Below, piece after piece: positions 7,750 through 17,220 of a DNA stretch of 64,000 bases (position 1 is its first letter; each line of letters opens with the position of its first letter). The notes beneath the pieces are model-generated. The model was not told where the DNA came from. It saw only the letters and a program-made list of their open reading frames with translations, and ran no database searches. This stretch comes from JAXLVB01 sp046329195 (GTDB lineage Bacteria; Bacteroidota; Bacteroidia; Cytophagales; Spirosomataceae), in NCBI GenBank assembly GCA_046329195.1, contig JAXLVB010000001.1, positions 2,604,001-2,668,000 of the forward strand, written 5' to 3'. The position numbers and the translations under genes were made by a program.

Positions 7750-7998
7750 ATGCAGATTCAACTCATCGAAGGGCATTTCGACACGAAAGAGGCGCTGGAA
7801 ATTTTGACACAGTTGATTCATGTCAAAATCAGGTTTCACGAGAATAAGATTCAGGCATCTAGCCACGAAGAAGACATCAAAATGCGAGAAAAACGCATTA
7901 AGCATTTGCAAAAAGACCTTTATGAACTTCGCAAACTCATTGAAAGCCACTCGGGTACGATTGACCTTCATGCCAAAGTAGAGGTTCAGCTAGCTTAA
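7750..7998 (+). CDS. Small helical protein of unknown function
   Basis: An 82-residue protein, start chosen at the ATG at 7750; a longer in-frame version from 7633 would overlap icd by 86 bp and adds proline-rich sequence with no family look. The sequence from MQIQLIEGHF is alpha/beta at the start and then one long charged helix (residues ~18-65) with coiled-coil character. It begins 31 bp after icd and may be co-transcribed with it. No known family is recognised, although similar short proteins occur in Cytophagales as far as I recall. Confidence 0.6.
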   Translation: MQIQLIEGHFDTKEALEILTQLIHVKIRFHENKIQASSHEEDIKMREKRIKHLQKDLYELRKLIESHSGTIDLHAKVEVQLA

Positions 7999-8095
7999 TT
8001 GTTTGTTTTGGTAAATAGGGGGCAGGAATCTTGGGTAGTTGGTGAAAATTGAAGCGATATACCTATGAAAACAAGACCTGCCCTTTCTTGCTTCC

Positions 8096-9313
8096 CTATT
8101 TTGTAAACAACCGTTCTAACATAAACAAAGGCACAAGCGGCTTGTGTCCAGTAAGTACCTCGGTTACGAGTTCGCCCAAAGCAGGGCCGTGCTTGTAGCC
8201 ATGTCCAGAGCCTCCACCCAACAACCAGCAATTATCGGCTTCGGGGTGTTGGTCAAGGATAAAATTACCGTCGGGGGAGTTTTCGTAGGGGCAAACACGG
8301 TTTTCGGCCAAAGGAGCATTCCTAAGAGCTGGAAATCGGTGAGTAATAAACTGTCGAGCATGAGCCAGCACGTCAGGGTTTAGGATACGTTCGCCGTTGG
8401 TTGGGTCAAATACTTCGCCACGGCGGTCCACCCCTATCTTAAAACCTCGGTTGGCGTTGCCCGGGATGCCATAATAAAAATCTTGACCGTCCACATCTAC
8501 CCAAACGGGCATTTGGTCAAACAACTGAGTGTGGGTGTAGGGTACTCCAAAGTAATAGGCTTCTTGTCGAGAACAGGTGATGACAGAACCCAATACTTCA
8601 GGAAATAACTTCCCCAACCATGACCCACACGCAAACACATACGCATCGGCCTGCACCCTAGAGCCGTCAGAAAGCAGCAGGTGCTCCATCTGACCCCCTA
8701 CGCATGGCCCCGGTTGCACGTGTGCTTGTAGGTAGGTACCCCCTTCGTTTACAAAAGCTTCTTGTACGGCTATGGCTCCTTCCCGAGCTTTGAGGTAGCC
8801 TCCTTCAGGGTCGAATAGCGCATGGTGCAAGTCATCAGTATGAATGTGTGGATACTTTTGGTGTAGTTCGTGGGTAGTAAGATACTGATAGTTCAGGCCA
8901 TACTTCTGCATAAACGGCACGCTTTCGTCAATCATCGGCACGTGTTCTTCATAACAAAACCAAAGTACACCCGTTGGATGGAAAAGCTTTTTGCCAAAGC
9001 GTTCCTGATTTTCTTTCCAAAGCTCCAAAGCCCTCACATTGAGGTCAAAATACGTTTCGTTTGCTCCATACGTAGAGCGAATCACTCGGGTTTCGTCGCC
9101 TGAGCTACTTCGAGAGTTGCCAGCTCCCCACGCATCAATGAGTGTCACTTTAATACCTTTGCGCAGCAAATATAGGGCCGTCCAACCACCAAAAGCACCT
9201 GCGCCTATCACAGCGACATGAGCCTTGATGCCCAAATTGGGGGCAAACCGTAATGTAGTTGGCGTGACGGACTCGGTAGGAGCGAAGGTATTTTGAGTGG
9301 AAGTAATGGGCAT
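8096..9313 (-). CDS. FAD-dependent oxidase, monomeric sarcosine / N-methyltryptophan oxidase type
   Basis: A 405-residue flavoprotein of the DAO family that oxidises N-methyl or secondary amines with O2. The Rossmann motif VAVIGAGAFGGWTALYLL lies near residue 33, followed by the family signature SSSGDETRVIRSTYG. The C-terminal part has C341 in ENRVCPYENSPDG, matching the cysteine to which FAD is covalently attached in monomeric sarcosine oxidase, and GGGSGHGYKHGPALGE. The first ~28 residues are extra and low-complexity (Thr/Pro). Substrate is not determined: sarcosine, N-methyltryptophan or pipecolate are candidates. The gene stands alone on the minus strand. Confidence 0.87.
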   Translation of the reverse strand: MPITSTQNTFAPTESVTPTTLRFAPNLGIKAHVAVIGAGAFGGWTALYLLRKGIKVTLIDAWGAGNSRSSSGDETRVIRSTYGANETYFDLNVRALELWKENQERFGKKLFHPTGVLWFCYEEHVPMIDESVPFMQKYGLNYQYLTTHELHQKYPHIHTDDLHHALFDPEGGYLKAREGAIAVQEAFVNEGGTYLQAHVQPGPCVGGQMEHLLLSDGSRVQADAYVFACGSWLGKLFPEVLGSVITCSRQEAYYFGVPYTHTQLFDQMPVWVDVDGQDFYYGIPGNANRGFKIGVDRRGEVFDPTNGERILNPDVLAHARQFITHRFPALRNAPLAENRVCPYENSPDGNFILDQHPEADNCWLLGGGSGHGYKHGPALGELVTEVLTGHKPLVPLFMLERLFTK

Positions 9314-9423
9314 AAAACGATGAATTTAATGGACTGTCAGGGCAAAAATATAAATCGTCCGTCAAACTTAGAAAAACCCTACCAAAATAGCGTTTATTGG
9401 TCATGCTGATAACCTCAAATTTT

Positions 9424-9431
9424 TACCTTTG
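9424..9431 (+). promoter_or_regulatory. Consensus -7 element before the acetyltransferase
   Basis: TACCTTTG fits TAnnTTTG exactly, 43 bp before the ATG at 9475. A TTG occurs at 9397-9399 but its spacing (24 bp) is longer than usual. Confidence 0.45.
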
Positions 9432-9474
9432 CAAGGTTTTATTTTTCAACACTACCTATTCTTTTTGAAGACTT

Positions 9475-10038
9475 ATGGCTGTAGCGTTTACCACCGTTAC
9501 GACTGACGATGAAATCTTGCAGATACTGGAATTACAACGTCAAAACTCTCCTCAAAATATTACAAACGAAACGCTTGTTAGTCAGGGCTTTGTGACGGTT
9601 CAGCATACGCCTGATTTGTTGCGTAGCATGAACCAAGCCTTGCCCCAAATCATTGCCAAAGACCAAGATCGAGTAGTAGGCTATGCGCTGGTGATGCCGC
9701 AGTCGTTTCAAGACTTGATTCCTGTCCTGAAACCTATGTTTGTGATGCTGGATTCGTTGTCGTGGAAATCAAAGGCAATTCCGACGTATAGTTACTATGT
9801 GATGGGACAGATTTGCGTGGCCGAAAGCCATCGAGGGCAAGGCATTTTCGACGGACTATACGCCAAACACAAAGAAGTTTTGTCGTCTTCATTTGAGTTG
9901 TGTATCACCGAGATTGCCGTACGAAACACTCGCTCCATGCGAGCACACGAGCGAGTGGGCTTTGAGTTACTACACAACTTCCAAGATGCTACCGATGACT
10001 GGAACCTTGTGGTGTGGGATTGGCGGGAAAGAGTGTAG
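9475..10038 (+). CDS. GNAT-family N-acetyltransferase
   Basis: A 187-residue acetyl-CoA-dependent acetyltransferase. The core has MGQICVAESHRGQGIFDGLY, the motif A with the R-G-Q-G-I acetyl-CoA pyrophosphate loop, and ITEIAVRNTRSMRAHERVGFE, motif B with the conserved N-x-x-x-x-x-x-H-x-x-x-G-F ending. Residues 1-75 form an N-terminal alpha/beta part. The acceptor substrate cannot be read from sequence. It is followed by a purine-rich repeat tract. Confidence 0.85.
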   Translation: MAVAFTTVTTDDEILQILELQRQNSPQNITNETLVSQGFVTVQHTPDLLRSMNQALPQIIAKDQDRVVGYALVMPQSFQDLIPVLKPMFVMLDSLSWKSKAIPTYSYYVMGQICVAESHRGQGIFDGLYAKHKEVLSSSFELCITEIAVRNTRSMRAHERVGFELLHNFQDATDDWNLVVWDWRERV

Positions 10039-10359
10039 AGTGTAAAGTGTAAAGTGTAAAGGTGAAAGGGGATAGGGGTAAAGAGTGTGAAGTGGAGAGA
10101 TTAAAGGGGATAGGGGTAAAGAGTGTAAAGTGGAGAGATTAAAGGGTAGAGTGTAAAGTGAAGGAGGGAAAGGTGGGGGAGATATTGGGATGGGTTGGAT
10201 GATAAAAAACCTTGTATTTTGAGGCTAATACTTATACAAATTAGAAGCTCAACACTACGATAGAGGCAGCTCAGTAGGCGTTCAGAACAAATTCGTCGCT
10301 TTTTGGTTTTAGGGCTAAGAGAATTCTGTATTTTAGCCTCCAAAATACCTGTTTAAACC
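10039..10359. other. Gene-free tract with purine-rich repeats
   Basis: The left half (10039-10180) is made of GTAAAG/GTGTAAAG-type repeats; the right half has no recognisable gene or clear promoter. A minus-strand reading frame over the repeats (10101-10343) is low-complexity and not credible. Confidence 0.6.
10067..10142 (+). repeat. Two near-identical 38-bp tandem copies in a GTGTAAAG tract
   Basis: The unit starting AAAGGGGATAGGGGTAAAG and ending GTGGAGAGATT occurs twice head to tail, differing at one base (GTGTGAAG versus GTGTAAAG). It is preceded and followed by shorter GTGTAAAG units from about 10034 to 10172. Related tracts lie before pyrB (44727-44784, opposite orientation) and after metF (49986-50035). 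Confidence 0.7.
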
Positions 10360-12066
10360 TTGAATACGATTCCAACTTCTTACGACGCCATCGTGGTAGG
10401 CTCAGGCATTAGTGGTGGCTGGGCAGCCAAAGAACTCACCGAGAAAGGCTTAAAAGTGCTCTTGCTGGAGCGAGGGCGAAATGTAAAGCACGTAGAGGAC
10501 TACACTACGGCGCTCAAAAACCCTTGGGAACTTCCGCACCGAGGTCGCTTGACCAACGAAATCAAGGAGAAATTTCCGATTCAAAGCAAAGAAGGTAATT
10601 ATCCTATCAACGAAGCCAACCAGCAATTTTGGCAACCTGAAGCCGAAAATCCCTATATTCAAGAAAAGCCCTTCGATTGGTTTAGGGGCAACAATGTAGG
10701 CGGCAAATCCCTCCTCTGGGGGCGGCATGTGTACCGATGGAGTGACTTTGATTTTGAAGCTAACCTTCGAGAAGGCATCGGCATTGACTGGCCCATTCGG
10801 TACAAGGATTTGGAACCTTGGTATGGATACGTCGAAAAGTTTGTGGGCGTTAGTGGCGAAAAATTAGGCTTGGCGCACGTGCCCGATAGCCTGTTTCAGC
10901 CACCGATGGAGCTCAACTGCGCAGAGCACCATCTCCGTAGTTCGGTAGAAAAACATTACAAAGGGAGCCGAGTAGTAACGGCAGGGCGAGTGGCTCACCT
11001 CACTCAACCTACTCCCGAACAGTTGGCCTTGGGCCGGGCTTCGTGTCAATACCGCAATGCCTGCTCCAACGGTTGCCCGTATGGAGCCTACTTTAGCACG
11101 CAGGCCGCTACATTGCCAGCCGCCATGCGTACCGGAAGGCTCACGCTACGGCCCTATTCCATCGTGAGTCGGGTGATTTTTGATGAGAAAAAAGGTAAAG
11201 CATCAGGCGTAGAAGTGATTGACGCTCAGACGAAAGAAGTACTACAGTTCAGTGCTCGTATCATTTTTCTGAATGCCTCTACGGTGGCTACCACCCAAAT
11301 CATGCTCAATTCAAAGTCGAGCCGTTTTCCGAATGGCTTGGGCAACGATAGCGATGCGTTGGGGCGGTATTTGATGGACCATCACTCTCGGGTGGGCGCT
11401 GCCGGAACCATCGAGGGCTTCAAAGATAAATATTACTTTGGCCGTAAAGCCAACGGTTTTTTTATACCACGATACCGAAATATTGGCAACGACAAGCGCT
11501 CTTATCTCCGTGGATTTGACTATCAAGGAGGCGGTGGACGTGAAGGCTGGTCTGGCCAAGCCCGAGAAGCAGGTTTTGGGGCCGATTTCAAGCAAAGCCT
11601 GACGTATCCGGGCGACTGGTCGCTCAATATGGGAGCTTTTGGCGAATGCCTGCCTTATCACGACAACCGAGTTTATCTACATCCTGATAAAAAAGACCCC
11701 TACGGTTTACCGATGTTAGTGTTGTCAGCCGACATCCGTGCAAATGAGTTGGCTATGCGCAAAGACATGGCCAACGATGCCGCCGAAATGCTCGAAATAG
11801 CAGGTGCAAAAAATGTACGAACCTACGACAGAGGATTTTCGCTCGGCCTGTCTAAACACGAATTAGGAACGGCTCGAATGGGACTTGACCCCAAAACCTC
11901 GGTGCTCAACCGTAACAACCAAGTGTGGGGCTGCCCCAATGTATTTGTGACTGACGGTGCCTGTATGGTGTCGTCCAACTGTGTGAATCCTTCGCTTACC
12001 TATATGGCGCTTACGGCTCGTGCTTGTGACTTTGCCGTTCAAGAAATGAAGCGTAAACAACTTTAA
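10360..12066 (+). CDS. GMC-family FAD oxidoreductase
   Basis: A 568-residue flavoenzyme of the glucose-methanol-choline family. The N-terminal dinucleotide fold has VVGSGISGGWAAKEL at ~12-26, the family motif NNVGGKSLLWG follows near residue 112, and the C-terminal GMC domain shows KHELGTARMG, VFVTDGACMVSSNCVNPSLT and the usual NP-x-x-T end. A Cys-rich segment (ASCQYRNACSNGCPYGA) recalls the gluconate 2-dehydrogenase / sugar 3-dehydrogenase branch. The start appears to be TTG at 10360. No subunit-3 or cytochrome partner gene is adjacent. Substrate is probably a sugar or polyol, by family only. Confidence 0.88.
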   Translation: MNTIPTSYDAIVVGSGISGGWAAKELTEKGLKVLLLERGRNVKHVEDYTTALKNPWELPHRGRLTNEIKEKFPIQSKEGNYPINEANQQFWQPEAENPYIQEKPFDWFRGNNVGGKSLLWGRHVYRWSDFDFEANLREGIGIDWPIRYKDLEPWYGYVEKFVGVSGEKLGLAHVPDSLFQPPMELNCAEHHLRSSVEKHYKGSRVVTAGRVAHLTQPTPEQLALGRASCQYRNACSNGCPYGAYFSTQAATLPAAMRTGRLTLRPYSIVSRVIFDEKKGKASGVEVIDAQTKEVLQFSARIIFLNASTVATTQIMLNSKSSRFPNGLGNDSDALGRYLMDHHSRVGAAGTIEGFKDKYYFGRKANGFFIPRYRNIGNDKRSYLRGFDYQGGGGREGWSGQAREAGFGADFKQSLTYPGDWSLNMGAFGECLPYHDNRVYLHPDKKDPYGLPMLVLSADIRANELAMRKDMANDAAEMLEIAGAKNVRTYDRGFSLGLSKHELGTARMGLDPKTSVLNRNNQVWGCPNVFVTDGACMVSSNCVNPSLTYMALTARACDFAVQEMKRKQL

Positions 12067-12084
12067 TACATCCATTTCCAAATC

Positions 12085-12126
12085 AAAAAAAGCGAGACTG
12101 TTCTACAAACGTCTCGCTTTTTTGTT
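12085..12126 (+). terminator. Rho-independent terminator after the GMC gene
   Basis: Stem GCGAGAC (12092-12098) / GTCTCGC (12111-12117) with a 12-nt loop, preceded by A7 and followed by T6. Confidence 0.85.
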
Positions 12127-12261
12127 TATCAAGCCAATCCTCCCTCACCTGAACCTAAAAAGCAGGATATATCCATCCCGAAAATTGCCATTCATCCTAT
12201 TTTTTATCACAAGACACGAACAGTCTCCAACTTTGGCCCATCAATCATCCTTAACATCATC

Positions 12262-14175
12262 ATGTTTTCATCCTCTACCATATCGCTTGCCTTGATGATA
12301 GGCATTCCTGTGTTGTGCTTGATTTTCTACCGATTTGTCTTCCGTATTTTTGGTATTATCATCGTTCCCGAAGACAAAATCGGTTTGGTTACGAAAAAGT
12401 TTGTCCTTTTTGGTGAAAAGAAATCGCTCCCCGAAGGTCGGATTATTGCTACCGAGGGCGAAGCAGGGTTTCAGGCTCGTACGCTGGCGCCAGGGATTTA
12501 TTTCTGGTACTGGATTTGGCAATATGACATTACCCTTCAGCCTCTTACGATTATTCCAACTGGAAAAATCGGCCTTTTGCTCGCCAAAGATGGTAAAGAA
12601 ATCGAAATTGGGCGGATTTTGGGTCGCAAAGTAGAATGTGACAGCTACCAAGATGCCGAACGGTTTTTGCGAAACGGCGGACGAAAAGGACGCCAAACGG
12701 CGGTGATTACGGCAGGTTCGTACCGAATCAATACTTTCTTGTTTGAAATTGAAATTGCCGACATGACTTCTATCCACGAAAACATGGTCGGTATCGTGAC
12801 TACCCTCGACGGCGCTTCGATTCCCGAAGGACAGATTGCAGGGAAGGTTATTGACAACCATAATAATTTTCAAGACGTTGACACCTTCTTGAATGCAGGT
12901 GGGAACAAAGGGTTGCAACAGCAAGTCATCTTGGCTGGTTCATACAACCTCAACCCTTGGTTTGTCAAAGTAGAAGAAGTACCCATGACCGAGATTCCGA
13001 TTGGGCATGTGGGCGTGGTAATTTCGTATGTGGGCGACGACGGACAAGACCTCAGTGGGGTAGAATTTAAGCATGGTAACATCGTAGCCAAGGGTTACAA
13101 AGGCGTTTGGGCTGAACCTTTTGGACCTGGTAAATACCCCATCAATCCGTACGTGATGCGAGCCGAATTGGTACCTACCACCAACTTGGTACTCAACTGG
13201 GCAAGTGCTCGTTCTGAGTCGCACCAGTTAGACAAAAACCTCTCGACCATCACCGTGCGTTCTAAAGACGGTTTCCCCTTTAACTTAGACGTGTCGCAAA
13301 TCATTCATATTCCTACTACGGAAGCACCTAAAGTCATTGCTCGATTCGGGAATATGCACAACCTAGTGAGTCAGGTGTTGGAGCCTACCATTGGTAACTA
13401 CTTCCGTAACTCGGCGCAAGATTCAGACGTGATTGCCTTTTTGGGAAGCCGAAAAGAGCGCCAAGAGTCGGCCAAGCAGCACATCGGTAAGGTGTTGGCC
13501 GAATACAACGTGAATGGGGTAGATACACTCATTGGAGACATTGTGCCACCTGAGTCGCTGATGAAAACACTCACCGACCGGAAATTGGCCGAAGAGCTCA
13601 ACATGACGTATGAGATTCAGAAAATAGCGCAAGAGACTCGACAAGCATTGGAAAAAGAAACAGCGATTGCTGACATTCAGAAAGAAATTGTGAAGGCTGA
13701 CCAAGGGGTAATCATTGCCGAGCGTATTGCTGATGCTTCGGTCAAGAAAGCTACAGGGGAGGCCAATAGCCTTAAAATACAGGCCGCTGCCGAAGCCGAG
13801 CGAGTAAAACTCCAAGCAACTGCCGAAGCTCAGAAAACCAAGCTGTTAGCTGATGCCGAAGCTGAGAAAATCTCAAAAACGGGTGGTGCAGAAGCCGAGA
13901 AAATTAGAGCCATCGGTAATGCCAATGCCGAAGCCTACCGCTTGGCCGTGGAGGCGATGGGTGAGGGGAATTTTACCCAACTCAAAATCACCGAGAATAT
14001 CGGTAAAGAGAAAATCAAGGTGATTCCAGACATCTTGATTACAGGCGGTAACGGCGACCAGTCGGGTGCTTTGAGTGGTTTGTTAGGCTTGAAACTCATG
14101 GAAGAAGTAGGGAAGAAGATAAACCCTGTGTCAACTCCACCTATTGACCCTATGCCGACAGAAGAAAAAGAATAA
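12262..14175 (+). CDS. SPFH / flotillin-like membrane protein with four N-terminal modules
   Basis: A 637-residue membrane-anchored scaffold. A membrane helix lies at ~5-35. Residues 38-301 hold four related modules that begin DKIGLV, GKIGLL, NMVGIV and GHVGVV (near residues 38, 101, 175 and 248); the middle two share FQD/YQD-x-x-x-FL-x-x-GG-x-KG and AGSY-x-x-N motifs. The SPFH core follows (about 310-430), then an Ala/Glu-rich coiled coil (EAERVKLQATAEAQKTK-like repeats, ~440-560) as in flotillins. Such proteins form oligomeric rings or domains in the membrane. The repeated N-terminal part is unlike short flotillins. It is a single-gene unit with its own terminator. Confidence 0.88.
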   Translation: MFSSSTISLALMIGIPVLCLIFYRFVFRIFGIIIVPEDKIGLVTKKFVLFGEKKSLPEGRIIATEGEAGFQARTLAPGIYFWYWIWQYDITLQPLTIIPTGKIGLLLAKDGKEIEIGRILGRKVECDSYQDAERFLRNGGRKGRQTAVITAGSYRINTFLFEIEIADMTSIHENMVGIVTTLDGASIPEGQIAGKVIDNHNNFQDVDTFLNAGGNKGLQQQVILAGSYNLNPWFVKVEEVPMTEIPIGHVGVVISYVGDDGQDLSGVEFKHGNIVAKGYKGVWAEPFGPGKYPINPYVMRAELVPTTNLVLNWASARSESHQLDKNLSTITVRSKDGFPFNLDVSQIIHIPTTEAPKVIARFGNMHNLVSQVLEPTIGNYFRNSAQDSDVIAFLGSRKERQESAKQHIGKVLAEYNVNGVDTLIGDIVPPESLMKTLTDRKLAEELNMTYEIQKIAQETRQALEKETAIADIQKEIVKADQGVIIAERIADASVKKATGEANSLKIQAAAEAERVKLQATAEAQKTKLLADAEAEKISKTGGAEAEKIRAIGNANAEAYRLAVEAMGEGNFTQLKITENIGKEKIKVIPDILITGGNGDQSGALSGLLGLKLMEEVGKKINPVSTPPIDPMPTEEKE

Positions 14176-14198
14176 ATCCACAAATGCCACTTCTCTCG

Positions 14199-14227
14199 AA
14201 CCTCGCTCACTCAGGGCGAGGTTTTTG
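14199..14227 (+). terminator. Rho-independent terminator after the SPFH gene
   Basis: AACCTCGC (14199-14206) pairs with GCGAGGTT (14216-14223), followed by a T-tract. Confidence 0.8.
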
Positions 14228-14352
14228 GTTTTAATAGCCCTATTTGAAGTAAAAGCGAACTGTCATTGGATAATTTTTGAGGAAAAAACTTTTAAAAATG
14301 GCCAAAAAAGCGTACTTTACGTACGTATGGGTACAACACTTTACAGACAACA

Positions 14353-16287
14353 ATGAAGCTACTAAAACGTATCTATTTAGGACTGACGATAGCGCTATTG
14401 CTCAGCGAGCCAGCTTTTTCTCAAAAAGTAACGATTCCGAATTCCATTGATTCCTTAGTTACCTTTTTGAAGACTTATCCCAAGCAAGATTCTATCTACA
14501 ATCGAGCACTTAACCGCCTGACCCGCAAGTACATCTACGAAAAAGCCGACTATCGGGGTGCCGACTCGCTGGCAAAATTGTCAGAAACGTTGGCCAAGAA
14601 AATAGGCTGGAATCTAGGGTTGGTAACAGCCTATGTCCATCAGGCTACGGTGCCATTCTTGCAAGACAACCCTGAACAGGCAGCAGTGTTTTTCAAAAAA
14701 GCATTGGCGACTGCCGAAGCCGCTCGTTTGGAGCAAGAGGTCATTGCTAACTATGGTAATTTGGCCGTAGCTTATGACAGAATGGAAAAATGGGATCTTG
14801 CCATGGACTATGCCATGAAAGGTATCAACTACCAAGAGAGCCACCATTTCAAAACTCGATTTTCGAACTTGTATGCAACGGTAGGCAAGGCGCTCAAGCG
14901 TATGGGGCGACCCAAAGAAGCGTTGCCATATTACTTAGAGGCGATTAAGGCCGATCAAGAAAGTAACAATCAACGGAATCTAGCTGTTTCGTACAACCTT
15001 ACAGGCAATATCTACGATGATTTGGGCCAATTACAAACAGCGCTGAGTTATTATAAAAAATCACTCAGCTTGGCCGAATCCATCAAGTTTGAGCTGCTGC
15101 AGGCCGATGCGCTTGACAACATCGGGCGCATGTACACTAAACTCAAGAGACCAGCCGAAGCCTTGCCCTATTTTGAAAAATGCCTTCGGATTGGGCAGAA
15201 ACAGAACAATCAAGAGACTACCGCCACTGCCTACAATAGTTTGGGAAATGTGTATAAGAATTTGAACAAACCTAAAGAAGCCGAAGAATATCTGAAATTG
15301 GCAGTGAGCATCGCCCAAAAAGAGGAATTTACCGAAGATTTGAAGCACTACACCAAAGACTTGGCCGATTTTTATAAAGAAAACCAGCAGTATAAGTTGG
15401 CTTATGAGCAGCAGTTAAACCTCAATCGGTTGCGAGATTCGGTGCAGTCGTCGGTGCAGAGTAAAGAGGTAAAAGAGCTCATCGCCAAATTCGAATCCGA
15501 GAAAAAAGAGCAGCAAATCAAGCTCTTACATCAAGAGGCTCAGCTCAAAGAGCAGTCGCTGGCAGAAGCCAAACAGCGAGAGCAGTTTTATTGGATAGCA
15601 GGCATTGGCTTGGTGGTATTGATGGTGCTTGGCTGGGCTTGGTTACAAAATAGGAATCGCCTCAAACGCTTGGAAGAAAACCAAGCCATTCGGAAAAAAA
15701 TTGCCCAAGACCTCCACGACGAAGTAGGTAGTACACTCAGTAGTATTTCGCTACTCAGTGGCCTTACCGACAAGCTACTCGACGAAAAACGCCCCGAGTC
15801 GGCGCAGCGTATGGTAAAGAAAATTTACCAAGATGCTCGTACGATTTTGGATTCGATAGATGAAATCATCTGGACCATTAACCCCTCTAACGACACGTTG
15901 CGGCGCATTGCTTTCCGATTACAAGAATATGCCCAGCCGCTGATGGAATCAAAAAACATTGACTTCTCGGTCGAAATCCAGCCTGATATTGACGAGTTGC
16001 CGATTTCGATGGAGGTGCGTCGAAACTTATACTTAATTGGCAAAGAAGCGATCAATAATTCGGTAAAACACTCCGAAGCGCAATCGGCTAAGTTGAAGTT
16101 TGAGCGACAAAATAAAACGCTTAAAATCACCATTATAGACAATGGAAAAGGCTTTGATACGGCGACGCCTACTACCCGAAACGGCCAGCAAAGTATGAAA
16201 CAACGAGCCGAATTGATAGGAGGTTCACTTAATCTACAAACAGCCCCTGGCGAAGGCACCCAGCTCGAATTACTGGTAGAATGTTAG
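14353..16287 (+). CDS. TPR-sensor histidine kinase
   Basis: A 644-residue sensor kinase. A signal sequence (residues 1-23) precedes about six or seven tetratricopeptide repeats in the periplasm (~40-345, e.g. AVSYNLTGNIYDDLGQLQTA), a coiled linker, one membrane helix (~415-434), and a cytoplasmic HisKA_3 domain with phospho-accepting H455 in QDLHDEVGSTLSS. The HATPase domain has EAINNSVKHSEA (N box), DNGKGFD (G1) and GGSLNLQTAPGEGT (G2). This is the NarX/LytS-like class that pairs with LuxR-type regulators, and the response regulator lies 94 bp downstream. It lies just upstream of the surface-protein genes and may control them. Confidence 0.9.
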   Translation: MKLLKRIYLGLTIALLLSEPAFSQKVTIPNSIDSLVTFLKTYPKQDSIYNRALNRLTRKYIYEKADYRGADSLAKLSETLAKKIGWNLGLVTAYVHQATVPFLQDNPEQAAVFFKKALATAEAARLEQEVIANYGNLAVAYDRMEKWDLAMDYAMKGINYQESHHFKTRFSNLYATVGKALKRMGRPKEALPYYLEAIKADQESNNQRNLAVSYNLTGNIYDDLGQLQTALSYYKKSLSLAESIKFELLQADALDNIGRMYTKLKRPAEALPYFEKCLRIGQKQNNQETTATAYNSLGNVYKNLNKPKEAEEYLKLAVSIAQKEEFTEDLKHYTKDLADFYKENQQYKLAYEQQLNLNRLRDSVQSSVQSKEVKELIAKFESEKKEQQIKLLHQEAQLKEQSLAEAKQREQFYWIAGIGLVVLMVLGWAWLQNRNRLKRLEENQAIRKKIAQDLHDEVGSTLSSISLLSGLTDKLLDEKRPESAQRMVKKIYQDARTILDSIDEIIWTINPSNDTLRRIAFRLQEYAQPLMESKNIDFSVEIQPDIDELPISMEVRRNLYLIGKEAINNSVKHSEAQSAKLKFERQNKTLKITIIDNGKGFDTATPTTRNGQQSMKQRAELIGGSLNLQTAPGEGTQLELLVEC

Positions 16288-16381
16288 GCGAATCATATTT
16301 TTATCCGATAGCAATAGGTAGGCGAGGCTACTACCTTTACGCCTTTATTAATATATCCATCAGTACAGACATCTTGTCGCT

Positions 16382-17014
16382 ATGAAAAGCCCCTACATTT
16401 CAGTTTCTATTTACGACGACAACGAGTCGCTGCGAGATACCTTGGCCATGGTTATTGACGAAAGCGACGATATGTTTACGTTTGGCTTGTATAGCGATGC
16501 CATGCAGGTGGTTCCGAATATCCTACACGACAAACCCGACGTGGTGCTCATGGACATTGACATGCCCGGCAAAACGGGTATTGAGGCGGTAAAACAGCTC
16601 AACGAACTGGCCAAACCGCCCAAAGTGCTAATGCTAACCGTTTATGAAGACACCGACCGTATTTTTGCGGCCATTGCCGCCGGGGCGGTAGGATATCTAC
16701 TCAAAAAAACACCCGCCGACAAAATCATGGAGGCCATTCGTGACGTGATGCACGGTGGCGCAGCCATGACGCCGAGCATTGCCTTTAAGGTGCTGAGTGC
16801 CTTCCAACAGCCCAAAACCAACCAATACCAACTTACCGAAAAAGAAAAAGAAGTATTACGCTGCTTGGTCAATGGCGACAGCTACAAACTCATTGCCTTC
16901 AACTGTGGCATCAGTATGGGAACCGTACGCACCCACATCATGAATATCTACGAAAAACTTCACGTCAATTCTAAATCCGAAGCCGTCGCTAAAGCACTAA
17001 AGGGAGGGTTTTGA
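16382..17014 (+). CDS. NarL/LuxR-type response regulator
   Basis: A 210-residue regulator with a receiver domain (acidic D12/D13, phospho-acceptor D58 in VVLMDIDMPG, conserved T and the K in YLLKKTP) and a C-terminal LuxR HTH (LTEKEKEVLRCLVNGDSYK through GTVRTHIMNIYEKL). It is the natural partner of the TPR kinase immediately upstream. The target genes are not shown by sequence, but the next genes on the same strand are the surface-protein cluster starting 200 bp away. Confidence 0.92.
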   Translation: MKSPYISVSIYDDNESLRDTLAMVIDESDDMFTFGLYSDAMQVVPNILHDKPDVVLMDIDMPGKTGIEAVKQLNELAKPPKVLMLTVYEDTDRIFAAIAAGAVGYLLKKTPADKIMEAIRDVMHGGAAMTPSIAFKVLSAFQQPKTNQYQLTEKEKEVLRCLVNGDSYKLIAFNCGISMGTVRTHIMNIYEKLHVNSKSEAVAKALKGGF

Positions 17015-17164
17015 TTATCATAGTGAAGCGTTGCAAAAAGAATCAGGTGTTTTCACCTAAATCTTCTGCCCACCTATTTGTAGATTTGAGTGTAAATATT
17101 TGACTGTCAATAACTTAATTCGTGATTGGTGATTAGGTGTTTTTACGCTCATATATTTATCCGA

Positions 17165-17195
17165 TTGAAGCCCGTTGGTTCAGACCTTAGTTTTG
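17165..17195 (+). promoter_or_regulatory. Promoter of the surface-protein unit
   Basis: TTG (17165-17167), 20 bp spacer, then TAGTTTTG (17188-17195), which matches the Bacteroidota -33/-7 pattern. It lies 25 bp before the preferred ATG at 17221 and 10 bp before the alternative ATG at 17206. Confidence 0.55.
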
Positions 17196-17220
17196 TACAG
17201 TCTGAATGTTACTCAAAAAC

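Noticed and set aside
10101..10343. 80-residue minus-strand frame over the purine repeat tract
   Set aside because: Low-complexity Leu/Ser/Tyr sequence produced by the repeat, no start signals.
12268..13815. Long minus-strand frames opposite the SPFH gene
   Set aside because: Antisense shadows; the plus-strand protein has clear SPFH and coiled-coil features.
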